From Prevotella sp. UBA2711 (GTDB lineage Bacteria > Bacteroidota > Bacteroidia > Bacteroidales > Bacteroidaceae): a stretch of DNA of 64,000 nucleotides. The position numbers were made by a program, and so were the translations under genes. Positions 32,332 to 40,182 of this stretch are shown piece after piece (within the stretch, counting starts at the first letter, position 1; each line of letters begins with the position of its first letter). The DNA is taken from the NCBI GenBank assembly GCA_002354095.1, contig DEKX01000002.1, positions 1 to 64,000 of the forward strand, given 5' to 3'. The notes under the pieces are model-generated. The model made no database searches and was not told where the DNA came from. It saw only the letters and a list, made by a program, of their open reading frames with translations.

Positions 32332-33111
32332 TTACCAATCCTTCAGACTGGCTTTGGCTTCTATCCGGTTCTCAATATGATCCTCGAGAGCTGAGAAGAA
32401 ATCAAAGCCAGTCAGTTTTTCTATCTCATCAACCGTACGAACGGCCTGACGCATAGGCTGACTGCTACCGTTGTTCTCATAGATAAAACCGATGGCAGCA
32501 GGATTCTTGCCTGTACGCATCACGACCTTATAGAAAGCCTCTGGCACCGTGATACGGCGATTGCGCTGCCGACCTATCGTCTTGTGATTATTGCCACGCA
32601 GGATGGGACCGCAAACGATGTAAACCCTATCGTAACGCTTTGCCCACGTACGGCACAGCATCTCCAAATCATTCCAGTCGCCTCCGTTCAGTTTACCGTT
32701 CTGCGGACAGATATTCGTCATCAGGAACGACTCCTCCTGGGCACGTTGATTCCATTTGTTATCACCCGACGGACACATGTGACCGCGCGAATAGCCCGAC
32801 TGCATATAGTCAAAGGTAGTCACTGGGTCACCCTTCACATCCTCGTCCGGTTGGAAAGCCACGCCCCCTCGCTTGTATTTACCTGATACGTGATTACCGG
32901 TGAGATACCACGCTACAGCCAACGGAATACGCATCGACTCCGAATACCATGCCTTATAGGCATAACGCTGCAAAGGCGTTGTTTCCTGTGGAATACGCAC
33001 GTCGGTCAGGGTGTTATGCTGATCCGCCGATTCATTCTTCTCAACTTTCTGTCCGCACGATTGCAGACTGAGCAGCATCATAGCTGCTATGATGATGGTT
33101 ATTCTTTTCAT
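32332..33111 (-). CDS. Exported DNA/RNA non-specific endonuclease
   Basis: 259 residues. Signal peptide II with lipobox LQSC (Cys19), then a beta-beta-alpha-metal nuclease: catalytic His in YSRGHMCPSGD and metal-binding Asn in TNICPQNGKLN. It degrades nucleic acid in the periplasm or at the surface. Last gene after fetA-fetB, 9 bases from fetB. Co-expression with a metal exporter is curious, but no direct link is evident. Confidence 0.9.
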   Translation of the reverse strand: MKRITIIIAAMMLLSLQSCGQKVEKNESADQHNTLTDVRIPQETTPLQRYAYKAWYSESMRIPLAVAWYLTGNHVSGKYKRGGVAFQPDEDVKGDPVTTFDYMQSGYSRGHMCPSGDNKWNQRAQEESFLMTNICPQNGKLNGGDWNDLEMLCRTWAKRYDRVYIVCGPILRGNNHKTIGRQRNRRITVPEAFYKVVMRTGKNPAAIGFIYENNGSSQPMRQAVRTVDEIEKLTGFDFFSALEDHIENRIEAKASLKDW

Positions 33112-33120
33112 CTTGAAGTC

Positions 33121-33840
33121 TTAACTGATTTTGGTGTAAATAAAGATACAGAGCACGAGCACCAGCATCGTACTGCTCAGGGCGGCAACCGTCATCAAAG
33201 CAACAAAGCCAATGGCTTGAAGGGTTGAAAAGCCACCCATCAGCAGTCCGCATAACAGGGAGGGCACAAATACCAGCCCTGCCAGCAGTAACTGTTGCAG
33301 GATGGGGGTGAATGCACGCGTGATAGCTTTGGTGACAAAAGGACGCAGGGCTTCCATCTCTGTGGCGCCGTTGGCTTTCAGATACTCAAACAAATCCTTG
33401 TGCGAACGGCGTTCCAGCACGTAGGTAGTGATTCCCCGGCGACAGACAAAGAGGACTTCTGCCTGTAGCATAGTCATCACGGGGATATATACCGAGGCAC
33501 TGAACAGATGGGGCACATCTACCAATAACAATACGATGAGACCCATCACGAAGGTAACGACCGTCATACTGATATAGATGGGTATTGACTGCCAACGCTT
33601 CTTGCAGTACACCGCCGTAGCCACTCCACTGCTCAGGAGCACCCACACGATATTCACCCATGCTTTGTTCCACTCGAAGATGAAGTACAGACAGCCTGCC
33701 AACACCGACATCGTGATGATAAACCGTAATATTACCTTGGCAGACTGGCGCAGGAAGCGACGGTCTGAACGAAATAGTATCAAGGCTGGAACAACCAGCA
33801 AGAACATACCTAAAAGCAATCGTACAATCGTGATATTCAT
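33121..33840 (-). CDS. FetB-like ABC permease (UPF0014)
   Basis: 239 residues, about six membrane segments. MLQAEVLFVCRRGITTYVLERRSHKDLFEYLKANGATEMEALRPF is characteristic of the UPF0014/FetB group of iron-export permeases; I quote only its ends here: LFVCRRGIT and GATEMEALRPF. It overlaps the fetA-like stop by 4 bases and precedes the secreted nuclease. Iron export is known for E. coli FetAB; the metal here is inferred. Confidence 0.82.
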   Translation of the reverse strand: MNITIVRLLLGMFLLVVPALILFRSDRRFLRQSAKVILRFIITMSVLAGCLYFIFEWNKAWVNIVWVLLSSGVATAVYCKKRWQSIPIYISMTVVTFVMGLIVLLLVDVPHLFSASVYIPVMTMLQAEVLFVCRRGITTYVLERRSHKDLFEYLKANGATEMEALRPFVTKAITRAFTPILQQLLLAGLVFVPSLLCGLLMGGFSTLQAIGFVALMTVAALSSTMLVLVLCIFIYTKIS

Positions 33841-34397
33841 AGTTGTATCTGATTTTGAAGGATTCGTGAATTAACTGCCAGCACCGTTGCGCCCTTTTCG
33901 GCAGCACACTGCAACAGACTGTCAACTTGTGCCATCGTCTCGGCACTGATGGGTGCTGCCGGCTCATCGACTATCAACAGGTGTTTGTCCAACTGCATCG
34001 CATTCTGCAGCAACAGCAGGTAACGCTCATCGGCAGTCAGTTCTGCCCATCGACGTCCGTCGGTAGGCACTTTATACGATGTCCCACCCTTGTTCACATG
34101 CAGTCCGAATAGCAGTTCTGAAATGTCAGCCATACTGTCGTAATCCTCAATGGCAGAAAACTGCTGTGGCACGTAGGCTATATCCCTGCGGAAATAAGGT
34201 GCAGAAAGGGGTGTCAGCAATTCACCGTCAATACTGATATGACCAGCCGTAATAGGTATCATACCCAAAATGGCACGCAACAAAGTGGTTTTGCCCGACC
34301 CGTTTTTACCTGTCAAGCAAACCAACTGTCCGTCGCCCGCCGTCAGCGAGAACGAGTGAATCTGTGGCTCTATCGTTACGTTATGCAGTTCTAACAT
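33837..34397 (-). CDS. FetA-like ABC ATPase with degraded signature motif
   Basis: 186 residues, short for an ABC ATPase. Walker A is normal (TGKNGSGKTTLL), the Q-loop is AYVPQQF and Walker B reads LLIVDEPAAPI, but where LSGGQ is expected there is WAELTADERYLLLLQ, and the D- and H-loops are weak. It pairs with the FetB-like permease (4-base overlap). I start at 34397: the earlier candidate at 34415 lies inside the TATCTTTG box (34413-34420). Confidence 0.78.
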   Translation of the reverse strand: MLELHNVTIEPQIHSFSLTAGDGQLVCLTGKNGSGKTTLLRAILGMIPITAGHISIDGELLTPLSAPYFRRDIAYVPQQFSAIEDYDSMADISELLFGLHVNKGGTSYKVPTDGRRWAELTADERYLLLLQNAMQLDKHLLIVDEPAAPISAETMAQVDSLLQCAAEKGATVLAVNSRILQNQIQL

Positions 34398-34412
34398 CGT
34401 CTTATTTTGGTG

Positions 34413-34420
34413 CAAAGATA
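34413..34420 (-). promoter_or_regulatory. Promoter -7 box of fetA-fetB-nuclease
   Basis: TATCTTTG on the minus strand, 15 nt before the chosen ATG. Confidence 0.62.
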
Positions 34421-34463
34421 ATAAATTCTTTAAACTTTAAACTCTAAACTCTAAACTTTTTAC

Positions 34464-34471
34464 TACCTTTG
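34464..34471 (+). promoter_or_regulatory. Promoter -7 box of aguA-aguB-glnN
   Basis: TACCTTTG, 4 nt before the ATG. Upstream are three copies of the word actctaa; no -33 box is clear. Confidence 0.65.
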
Positions 34472-34475
34472 CACC

Positions 34476-35465
34476 ATGAAATTGACAAAGAGGCGGATGC
34501 CTGCCGAATGGGAGAAGCAAAGTGCCGTGCAGCTTACTTGGCCGCACGAGGCTACTGACTGGGCTCCTATCTTGCCCGAAATCACTGCTGTTTACGAAGA
34601 AATGGCACGCGAAATCCGTAAGCGCGAGAAGCTGATTATAGTCGATGATATCCCACATAACGATACGTGGGCTCGCGATCACGGCTTCATCACGGTAGAG
34701 CAACTCTCAACTCCCAACTCTCAAAGGCTACGGGTAGGCGAGCAAAGCTCGGGAATACTCTCAACTCTCCTCCTCGATTTCCAATTCAACGGCTGGGGCG
34801 AGAAATTTCCTGCCGAACTGGATAACCAGATTAACCGACAATTGTATGACAGAGGATTGGTAAAGGGCATCTACGAACCCCATTTGGACTTCGTTTTGGA
34901 AGGTGGCTCGATTGAGAGCGACGGCAAGGGGACTGTATTCACGACCGAATGCTGTCTGATGGCGCCACACCGCAACCAGCCCTTGACCAAAGCCAACATC
35001 GAAGACCGACTAAAGACATATCTGGGTGCTGAGCGCATCGTGTGGCTGCAACATGGCAGTCTGCTAGGCGACGACACTGACGGACATATTGATACACTGG
35101 TGCGCATCTGTCCTAACGATACCTTATTATATATAGGGGCTGACGAGGCGCATCCCGACCTTGTGGAGATGGAACGCGAATTGCAACAGCTCAAGACGCT
35201 GGAGGGCCATCCCTACCGGCTCTTGAAATTGCCACTCCCCCGTCCTATCTATGATGAGGGCTATCGGCTTCCAGCCACCTATGCCAACTATCTGGTCATT
35301 AATGGTGCCGTACTGGTGCCTACTTACGGGCAGCCCGACCTCGACCAAGAGGCTTTGGACATCATCCGGCAGGCTTTTCCTGACCGCGAAATGGTGGGCA
35401 TCGATTGTCAGGCTGTCATTAAGCAACACGGCAGTCTTCATTGTTGTACCATGCAATACTATTAA
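34476..35465 (+). CDS. aguA: Agmatine deiminase
   Basis: 329 residues. It converts agmatine to N-carbamoylputrescine plus ammonia. Landmarks: WPHEATDWA at the start, DTWARDHGFI, DFVLEGGSIESDG, DDTDGHIDT with the catalytic His, and HGSLHCCTMQ with the nucleophile Cys near the end. Between ITVEQ (75) and LLLDFQFNGWG lies an insert of about 21 residues made of simple-repeat and palindromic DNA, where family members I remember have a short turn. First gene of aguA-aguB-glnN. Confidence 0.93.
   Translation: MKLTKRRMPAEWEKQSAVQLTWPHEATDWAPILPEITAVYEEMAREIRKREKLIIVDDIPHNDTWARDHGFITVEQLSTPNSQRLRVGEQSSGILSTLLLDFQFNGWGEKFPAELDNQINRQLYDRGLVKGIYEPHLDFVLEGGSIESDGKGTVFTTECCLMAPHRNQPLTKANIEDRLKTYLGAERIVWLQHGSLLGDDTDGHIDTLVRICPNDTLLYIGADEAHPDLVEMERELQQLKTLEGHPYRLLKLPLPRPIYDEGYRLPATYANYLVINGAVLVPTYGQPDLDQEALDIIRQAFPDREMVGIDCQAVIKQHGSLHCCTMQYY
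34704..34766 (+). repeat. In-frame simple-repeat/palindrome insert within aguA
   Basis: About 63 bp (21 codons) with actctcaactc words on both sides of a perfect hairpin CGAGC-AAA-GCTCG at 34739-34751. The words match those dispersed between genes here (for example 34433-34458 and 36145-36168). Length is a multiple of three and the frame stays open. Confidence 0.7.
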
Positions 35466-35490
35466 AGCTAAAAAAGTAAAAAAGGTAAAA

Positions 35491-36354
35491 ATGAAAATAG
35501 GTATTATTCAACAACACAATACTGCTGATGCCGAGCAGAACATCAAACGCTTGGCCACCAAGATACGCAGTCTGGCTCAGCAGGGCGCCCAGCTCATCGT
35601 CCTGCAGGAGCTTCACAACGGGTTGTATTTCTGTCAGACCGAGGATGTCAACGTATTCAGTCAGGCAGAACCCATCCCTGGTCCCTCTACCGAGTTCTTC
35701 GGCGACTTGGCCCGAGAATTGGGGGTAATCATCGTCACGTCACTCTTCGAGAAGCGTGCCGCCGGCCTTTATCATAACACGGCTGTCGTGCTGGAACGCG
35801 ACGGCTCTATCGCCGGCATCTATCGCAAGATGCACATACCCGATGACCCAGGCTACTACGAGAAGTTCTACTTCACGCCTGGCGATTTGGGATTCCACCC
35901 CATCAAGACCTCCGTTGGTTGCCTGGGCGTACTCGTCTGTTGGGACCAGTGGTACCCTGAGGCAGCCCGTCTGATGGCGATGCAGGGAGCCCAGTTGCTC
36001 ATTTACCCCACCGCTATCGGTTACGACCCCAACGACACGCCCGAGGAACAGCAGCGCCAGCGTATGGCATGGCAGACGGTTCAGCGTGGCCATGCCGTAG
36101 CCAACGGCCTGCCCGTCATTACGGTGAATCGTGTAGGCGAAGAGAAAACTCTCAACTCTCAACTCTTCTGGGGAACCAGTTTCGTAGCCGGTCCACAGGG
36201 CGAACTGCTTTACGAGGCCCCTACCGACCAAGAGGCAGAGACCATTGTCGAGGTGGATATGGAGCGAACCGAACAGGTGCGTCGCTGGTGGCCTTTCCTG
36301 CGCGACAGACGCATCGATGCATATCAAGACATAACAAAACGATACATAGACTAA
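35491..36354 (+). CDS. aguB: N-carbamoylputrescine amidase
   Basis: 287 residues, nitrilase superfamily. The Glu-Lys-Cys triad is seen in LQELHNGLYF, YRKMHIPDDPGYYEKFYF and VLVCWDQWYPEAARLM. It hydrolyses N-carbamoylputrescine to putrescine, CO2 and ammonia. The loop before FWGTSFVAGP reads KTLNSQL, coded by actctcaactctcaactc. It starts 25 bases after aguA and its stop is one base from the glnN start. Confidence 0.94.
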   Translation: MKIGIIQQHNTADAEQNIKRLATKIRSLAQQGAQLIVLQELHNGLYFCQTEDVNVFSQAEPIPGPSTEFFGDLARELGVIIVTSLFEKRAAGLYHNTAVVLERDGSIAGIYRKMHIPDDPGYYEKFYFTPGDLGFHPIKTSVGCLGVLVCWDQWYPEAARLMAMQGAQLLIYPTAIGYDPNDTPEEQQRQRMAWQTVQRGHAVANGLPVITVNRVGEEKTLNSQLFWGTSFVAGPQGELLYEAPTDQEAETIVEVDMERTEQVRRWWPFLRDRRIDAYQDITKRYID

Positions 36355-36355
36355 T

Positions 36356-38575
36356 ATGGCAAACAATTTAAGATTTCAGGTAGTAGAAGAAGCGTTCAAG
36401 AAACGTGCCGTCGAGGTAAAAGTACCTCAGGAACGGCCTTCGGAATATTTCGGAAAATACGTCTTCAACAAGCAGAAGATGTTCCGTTACCTGCCTTCCG
36501 ATGTGTACAATACGATGATTGACGTGATGGACAACGGTGCCCGTCTCGACCGTTCCATAGCCGATGCCGTGGCAGACGGCATGAAGAAATGGGCCATGGA
36601 GATGGGGGTAACCCACTATACTCACTGGTTCCAACCGCTTACCGAGGGCACTGCCGAAAAGCACGATGCTTTTGTGGAACACGACGGCAAAGGAGGTATG
36701 ATAGAGAAGTTCAGCGGCAAACTGCTCGTACAGCAGGAGCCCGATGCTTCGTCGTTCCCTAACGGCGGTATCCGCAATACGTTCGAAGCACGCGGCTACA
36801 GCGCGTGGGACCCAACCAGTCCTGTGTTCATCATTGACGACACGCTCTGTATTCCTACTATCTTCATCGCCTATACGGGCGAAGCCCTCGACTATAAGGC
36901 TCCGCTGCTGCGCTCGCTCCATGCGGTAGGCAAGGCGGCTAAAGATGTTTGTCAGCTGTTCTACGACGACGTCACCAAAGTTCAAGTGAACCTGGGTTGG
37001 GAACAGGAGTATTTCCTCGTTGACGAGGGGCTCTACTCTGCCCGTCCCGACCTGCTGATGACGGGACGCACGCTGATGGGTCACGAGAGTGCCAAGAACC
37101 AGCAGATGGACGACCACTACTTCGGCACCATCCCCGACCGCGTGCAGGCCTTTATGAAGGATTTGGAGATTCAGGCGCTCGAACTGGCTATTCCCGTCAA
37201 GACGCGCCATAACGAGGTAGCCCCCAACCAGTTTGAGTTGGCTCCCATCTTCGAGGAGTGTAATCTGGCTGTTGACCATAACATGCTGCTCATGTCGCTC
37301 ATGAAGAAAGTGGCTCGCAATCACGGATTCCGCGTACTGCTCCACGAAAAGCCTTTCGACGGTATCAACGGTTCGGGTAAGCACAACAACTGGAGTCTCT
37401 CTGCCGACAATGGCGTACTGCTGCATGCTCCAGGCAAGACGCCTGAGGAGAATCTGCGCTTCGTCACCTTCATTGTTGAGACACTGATGGCTGTTCATAA
37501 GCACAACGGACTGCTCAAGGCGTCCATCATGTCAGCTACCAACGAACACCGTCTGGGTGGCAACGAGGCACCTCCTGCCATCATCTCGTCGTTCCTGGGC
37601 ACTCAGCTCACCGAATTGCTCGACCACATCGAGCAGTCGGACACCAACGAGCTCTTCAACCTCCAGGGCAAACAGGGTATGGCTATCGACATTCCCCAGA
37701 TTCCCGATCTGATTATTGACAATACCGACCGTAACCGCACCTCGCCCTTTGCCTTCACCGGTAATCGTTTCGAGTTCCGTGCACCAGGTTCCAGCGTCAA
37801 CTGTGCATCAGCCATGATAGCCCTCAACGCAGCGATGGCTGAAGCCCTCGCCTCGTTCAAGCAGCGTGTCGATAAAAAGATTCAAGCATACAGCCAACAG
37901 CCAACATCCAATACGCAACATGTGAAAACCGCTGCCATTTTGGAAGTCCTCAAGGAAGATATCAAGACTTGCAAGCCCATCCGTTTCGACGGCAACGGCT
38001 ATTCAGACGAATGGGTGAAGGAGGCAGCCCGCCGCGGATTGGACGTTGAGAAATCGTGTCCTGTCATCTTCGAACACTATCTTGACGAGAGCAGTGTGAA
38101 GATGTTCGAGAGCACCAAGGTCATGAACCGCAAGGAGCTCGAGGCTCGCAACGAGGTGAAATGGGAAACCTACGTGAAGACGGTTCAGATAGAGGGCCGC
38201 GTGTTAGGCGACCTTGCCATGAACCACATCATCCCCGTGGCTACCCACTATCAGAGTCAGCTCATCAAGAACGTGCAGGGCATGAAGGACGTTTTCTCTG
38301 CTGACAAGGCAGAGCGCCTATCATCGCGCAACATGAAACTCATTGAGGAGATTGCCGAGCGCACCGAGCGCATAGAGCAGCAGGTAGAGGAACTCACCGA
38401 GGCTCGCAAGGTGGCTAATCGCATTGAGAACATCCACGAGCGTGCTATCGTCTATCACGACACCGTCTGTCCTAAGATGGAGTCCATCCGTTATGAGATA
38501 GACAAGTTGGAGCTCATCGTGGAAGACGGGCTCTGGACACTCCCCAAATATCGCGAACTGTTGTTTATCCGATAA
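36356..38575 (+). CDS. glnN: Glutamine synthetase type III
   Basis: 739 residues, the large GSIII found in Bacteroidota. HTMT-type N-terminal domain, then THYTHWFQPLTEGTAEKHDAF, NLGWEQEYFLVD, TRHNEVAPNQFELAPIFE, GSGKHNNWSLSADN and FAFTGNRFEFRAPG cover the active site. It fixes ammonia onto glutamate. Position one base after aguB suggests it captures ammonia from the two preceding steps. A variable loop near 510 (YSQQPTSNTQHVKT) is coded by cagccaac-type simple repeats. Confidence 0.95.
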   Translation: MANNLRFQVVEEAFKKRAVEVKVPQERPSEYFGKYVFNKQKMFRYLPSDVYNTMIDVMDNGARLDRSIADAVADGMKKWAMEMGVTHYTHWFQPLTEGTAEKHDAFVEHDGKGGMIEKFSGKLLVQQEPDASSFPNGGIRNTFEARGYSAWDPTSPVFIIDDTLCIPTIFIAYTGEALDYKAPLLRSLHAVGKAAKDVCQLFYDDVTKVQVNLGWEQEYFLVDEGLYSARPDLLMTGRTLMGHESAKNQQMDDHYFGTIPDRVQAFMKDLEIQALELAIPVKTRHNEVAPNQFELAPIFEECNLAVDHNMLLMSLMKKVARNHGFRVLLHEKPFDGINGSGKHNNWSLSADNGVLLHAPGKTPEENLRFVTFIVETLMAVHKHNGLLKASIMSATNEHRLGGNEAPPAIISSFLGTQLTELLDHIEQSDTNELFNLQGKQGMAIDIPQIPDLIIDNTDRNRTSPFAFTGNRFEFRAPGSSVNCASAMIALNAAMAEALASFKQRVDKKIQAYSQQPTSNTQHVKTAAILEVLKEDIKTCKPIRFDGNGYSDEWVKEAARRGLDVEKSCPVIFEHYLDESSVKMFESTKVMNRKELEARNEVKWETYVKTVQIEGRVLGDLAMNHIIPVATHYQSQLIKNVQGMKDVFSADKAERLSSRNMKLIEEIAERTERIEQQVEELTEARKVANRIENIHERAIVYHDTVCPKMESIRYEIDKLELIVEDGLWTLPKYRELLFIR

Positions 38576-38581
38576 AAGCAA

Positions 38582-38614
38582 AGAAGGTAGCCCGCGGTCG
38601 GCTACCTTCTTTTT
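38582..38614 (+). terminator. Terminator of aguA-aguB-glnN
   Basis: AGAAGGTAGCC and GGCTACCTTCT form an 11-bp stem with a 7-nt loop, then TTTT. Confidence 0.88.
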
Positions 38615-38624
38615 AGTTTTTGGT

Positions 38625-38731
38625 TTATTCCTGTGTTATTTCCTCTATCTGACGGAGAATGTCATTGTTGGTGCGTTGCATCTTGAAGTAGAAGATGAGA
38701 GCGAGGATAATTGTTTTTCTAAAGTTGTCAT
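38625..38731 (-). pseudogene. Possible frameshifted small membrane protein
   Basis: From an ATG at 38731 the frame reads MTTLEKQL; one base further on, a second frame reads TIILALIFYFKMQRTNNDIL and on to a stop at 38625. A single extra A in the AAAAA run at the junction would join them into a roughly 35-residue protein with one membrane helix and a polar tail (RQIEEITQE). The gap 38616-38809 contains nothing else I can name. It could equally be a non-coding stretch. Confidence 0.35.
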
Positions 38732-38809
38732 TGTTTTGTCTGTCTTTTGGATTTTATTTACCCGTTAGACGCAATATAGTAGAGAAAAACTACAAGAAAA
38801 AACATTTTT

Positions 38810-40066
38810 TTATTTCAGATGAAGGATTTTCCCCTCCAGAAAGAAATCCGTCAGCTGGTATTTATCCGACGTCTTGACATCGAGCATGATGGGTGTTTCC
38901 ACCTGTATGTCCTTCATCACAATGTTGTTACAGCGTGAGAGGGGCATATCGTCGCGCTTCTCCGGTTTAAAGAACTGAGTCCAAGGGTAGATATAAAGGA
39001 ATCGGTCGCAACGGCCTGTGATGTCCTCCACTGTGATGTATTCGTAGTGCTGAGGGGTATCGGGACGCATCTTCAGCCACAGCACGCGGTTGGCATCCTG
39101 CGTCCGACAATGGCGAAGAACGACATTCCTGTTATGGAGCGACTCAGAACCCAAGGTCAGACAGCCATGCACCTTTCCGTACGTACAGTTTTCTATCAGT
39201 ATGCGTTGGTTGTCGCCATTCATAGAGTCTTGGTCTGCCCAAGTGCCCTTGCCGCCTTTCAGCACGACAGCATCGTCGTTCACGTGCATGTAGCAACCGC
39301 TGACCAGTACATCCGTACACGCATCGATGTCAATGGCATCCGACGAGGGTGCTCCCTTCGTCGAGTCCTGTTCCCAAACATGCTCCGTAGGGGCATAGAT
39401 ATAGCAGTCGAGATAGCGAACATGATGACTCTTATAGACATGATTCGTCCAGAAGGGCGAGTTCACCAGATGCACATCCTGAATGGTCACGTGTTTCGAA
39501 TTGGCAATATAGGTCAGTCGCGGACGCTGGCTGTCCTTATTTGTACAAGCAGGATTCCACTGCCGCCGCAACCAGAAGTCCTGCCAATAACGCAGCCCAT
39601 TGCCGTCTATCGTGCCGTGTCCCGTAATGGTGAATCCGTCAACACCGTAAGCATTCACCAGCGCAGGGAAATATTTGCATGTCTCACCTTCAATACGGGT
39701 CAGCATCACGGGGAAATCAGCAATACGGTTACTGCCCTTCAGTCGGCCAACTACATGCAGATGCGTACCTGGCTTAAAGAAGAGTGCTCCCGAAAGAAAA
39801 GTCCCCTCTGGAATCACTATCACCCCACCACCCTCATCAGCGCAGCGGTCGATGACGCGCTGAATAGCAGCCGTCTGCACCAGCGTACTGTCACCAGCCA
39901 CACCATAATCGGTGATGACGTATGGACGTCCCAACTGTTTGACATCTACTTTCTCCTTTTTGCCGAACCACGCGTCCATCTCTGTTCCGTCGGGCCATTT
40001 GTCGGCTTTCGCACCCATTGCCACCACCAGCAGCATGAGGGTTAATAATAAAAAGTTTCTTTTCAT
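38810..40066 (-). CDS. GH28 polygalacturonase-type glycosidase
   Basis: 418 residues with a signal peptide (1-20). The beta-helix carries the GH28 motifs SSDAIDID, NDDAVVLKGG and HGCLTLGSE. Members cleave polygalacturonan or rhamnogalacturonan; the exo-type subfamily is likely but unproven. I chose ATG 40066 (MKRNFLLLTL), since the TATCTTTG box at 40076-40083 rules out the earlier ATGs. It is a lone gene away from the PUL edge at 58-64 kb. Confidence 0.88.
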   Translation of the reverse strand: MKRNFLLLTLMLLVVAMGAKADKWPDGTEMDAWFGKKEKVDVKQLGRPYVITDYGVAGDSTLVQTAAIQRVIDRCADEGGGVIVIPEGTFLSGALFFKPGTHLHVVGRLKGSNRIADFPVMLTRIEGETCKYFPALVNAYGVDGFTITGHGTIDGNGLRYWQDFWLRRQWNPACTNKDSQRPRLTYIANSKHVTIQDVHLVNSPFWTNHVYKSHHVRYLDCYIYAPTEHVWEQDSTKGAPSSDAIDIDACTDVLVSGCYMHVNDDAVVLKGGKGTWADQDSMNGDNQRILIENCTYGKVHGCLTLGSESLHNRNVVLRHCRTQDANRVLWLKMRPDTPQHYEYITVEDITGRCDRFLYIYPWTQFFKPEKRDDMPLSRCNNIVMKDIQVETPIMLDVKTSDKYQLTDFFLEGKILHLK

Positions 40067-40075
40067 ATCCATTTG

Positions 40076-40083
40076 CAAAGATA
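40076..40083 (-). promoter_or_regulatory. Promoter -7 box of the GH28 gene
   Basis: TATCTTTG on the minus strand, 9 nt before the chosen ATG. Confidence 0.6.
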
Positions 40084-40121
40084 TAACAAATATACGAATA
40101 AAGTGGATTCTGGGGAATTTA

Positions 40122-40153
40122 TTTGGTGGGTTCTTCAAGTTTTACTATCTTTG
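40122..40153 (+). promoter_or_regulatory. Promoter of the duplicated secreted protein gene
   Basis: TTTG at 40122-40125, 20 nt, TATCTTTG at 40146-40153. Confidence 0.8.
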
Positions 40154-40182
40154 CAACCGAAGAACTTTAGAAAAACGGAATT

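Noticed and set aside
34739..34751. CGAGC-AAA-GCTCG hairpin as a transcription terminator inside aguA
   Set aside because: It lies in a coding frame with no T run; more likely part of the inserted palindromic block.
36368..37504. Minus-strand frame of 378 codons opposite glnN
   Set aside because: Shadow of the conserved glutamine synthetase; rich in His/Val as antisense frames of such genes are.
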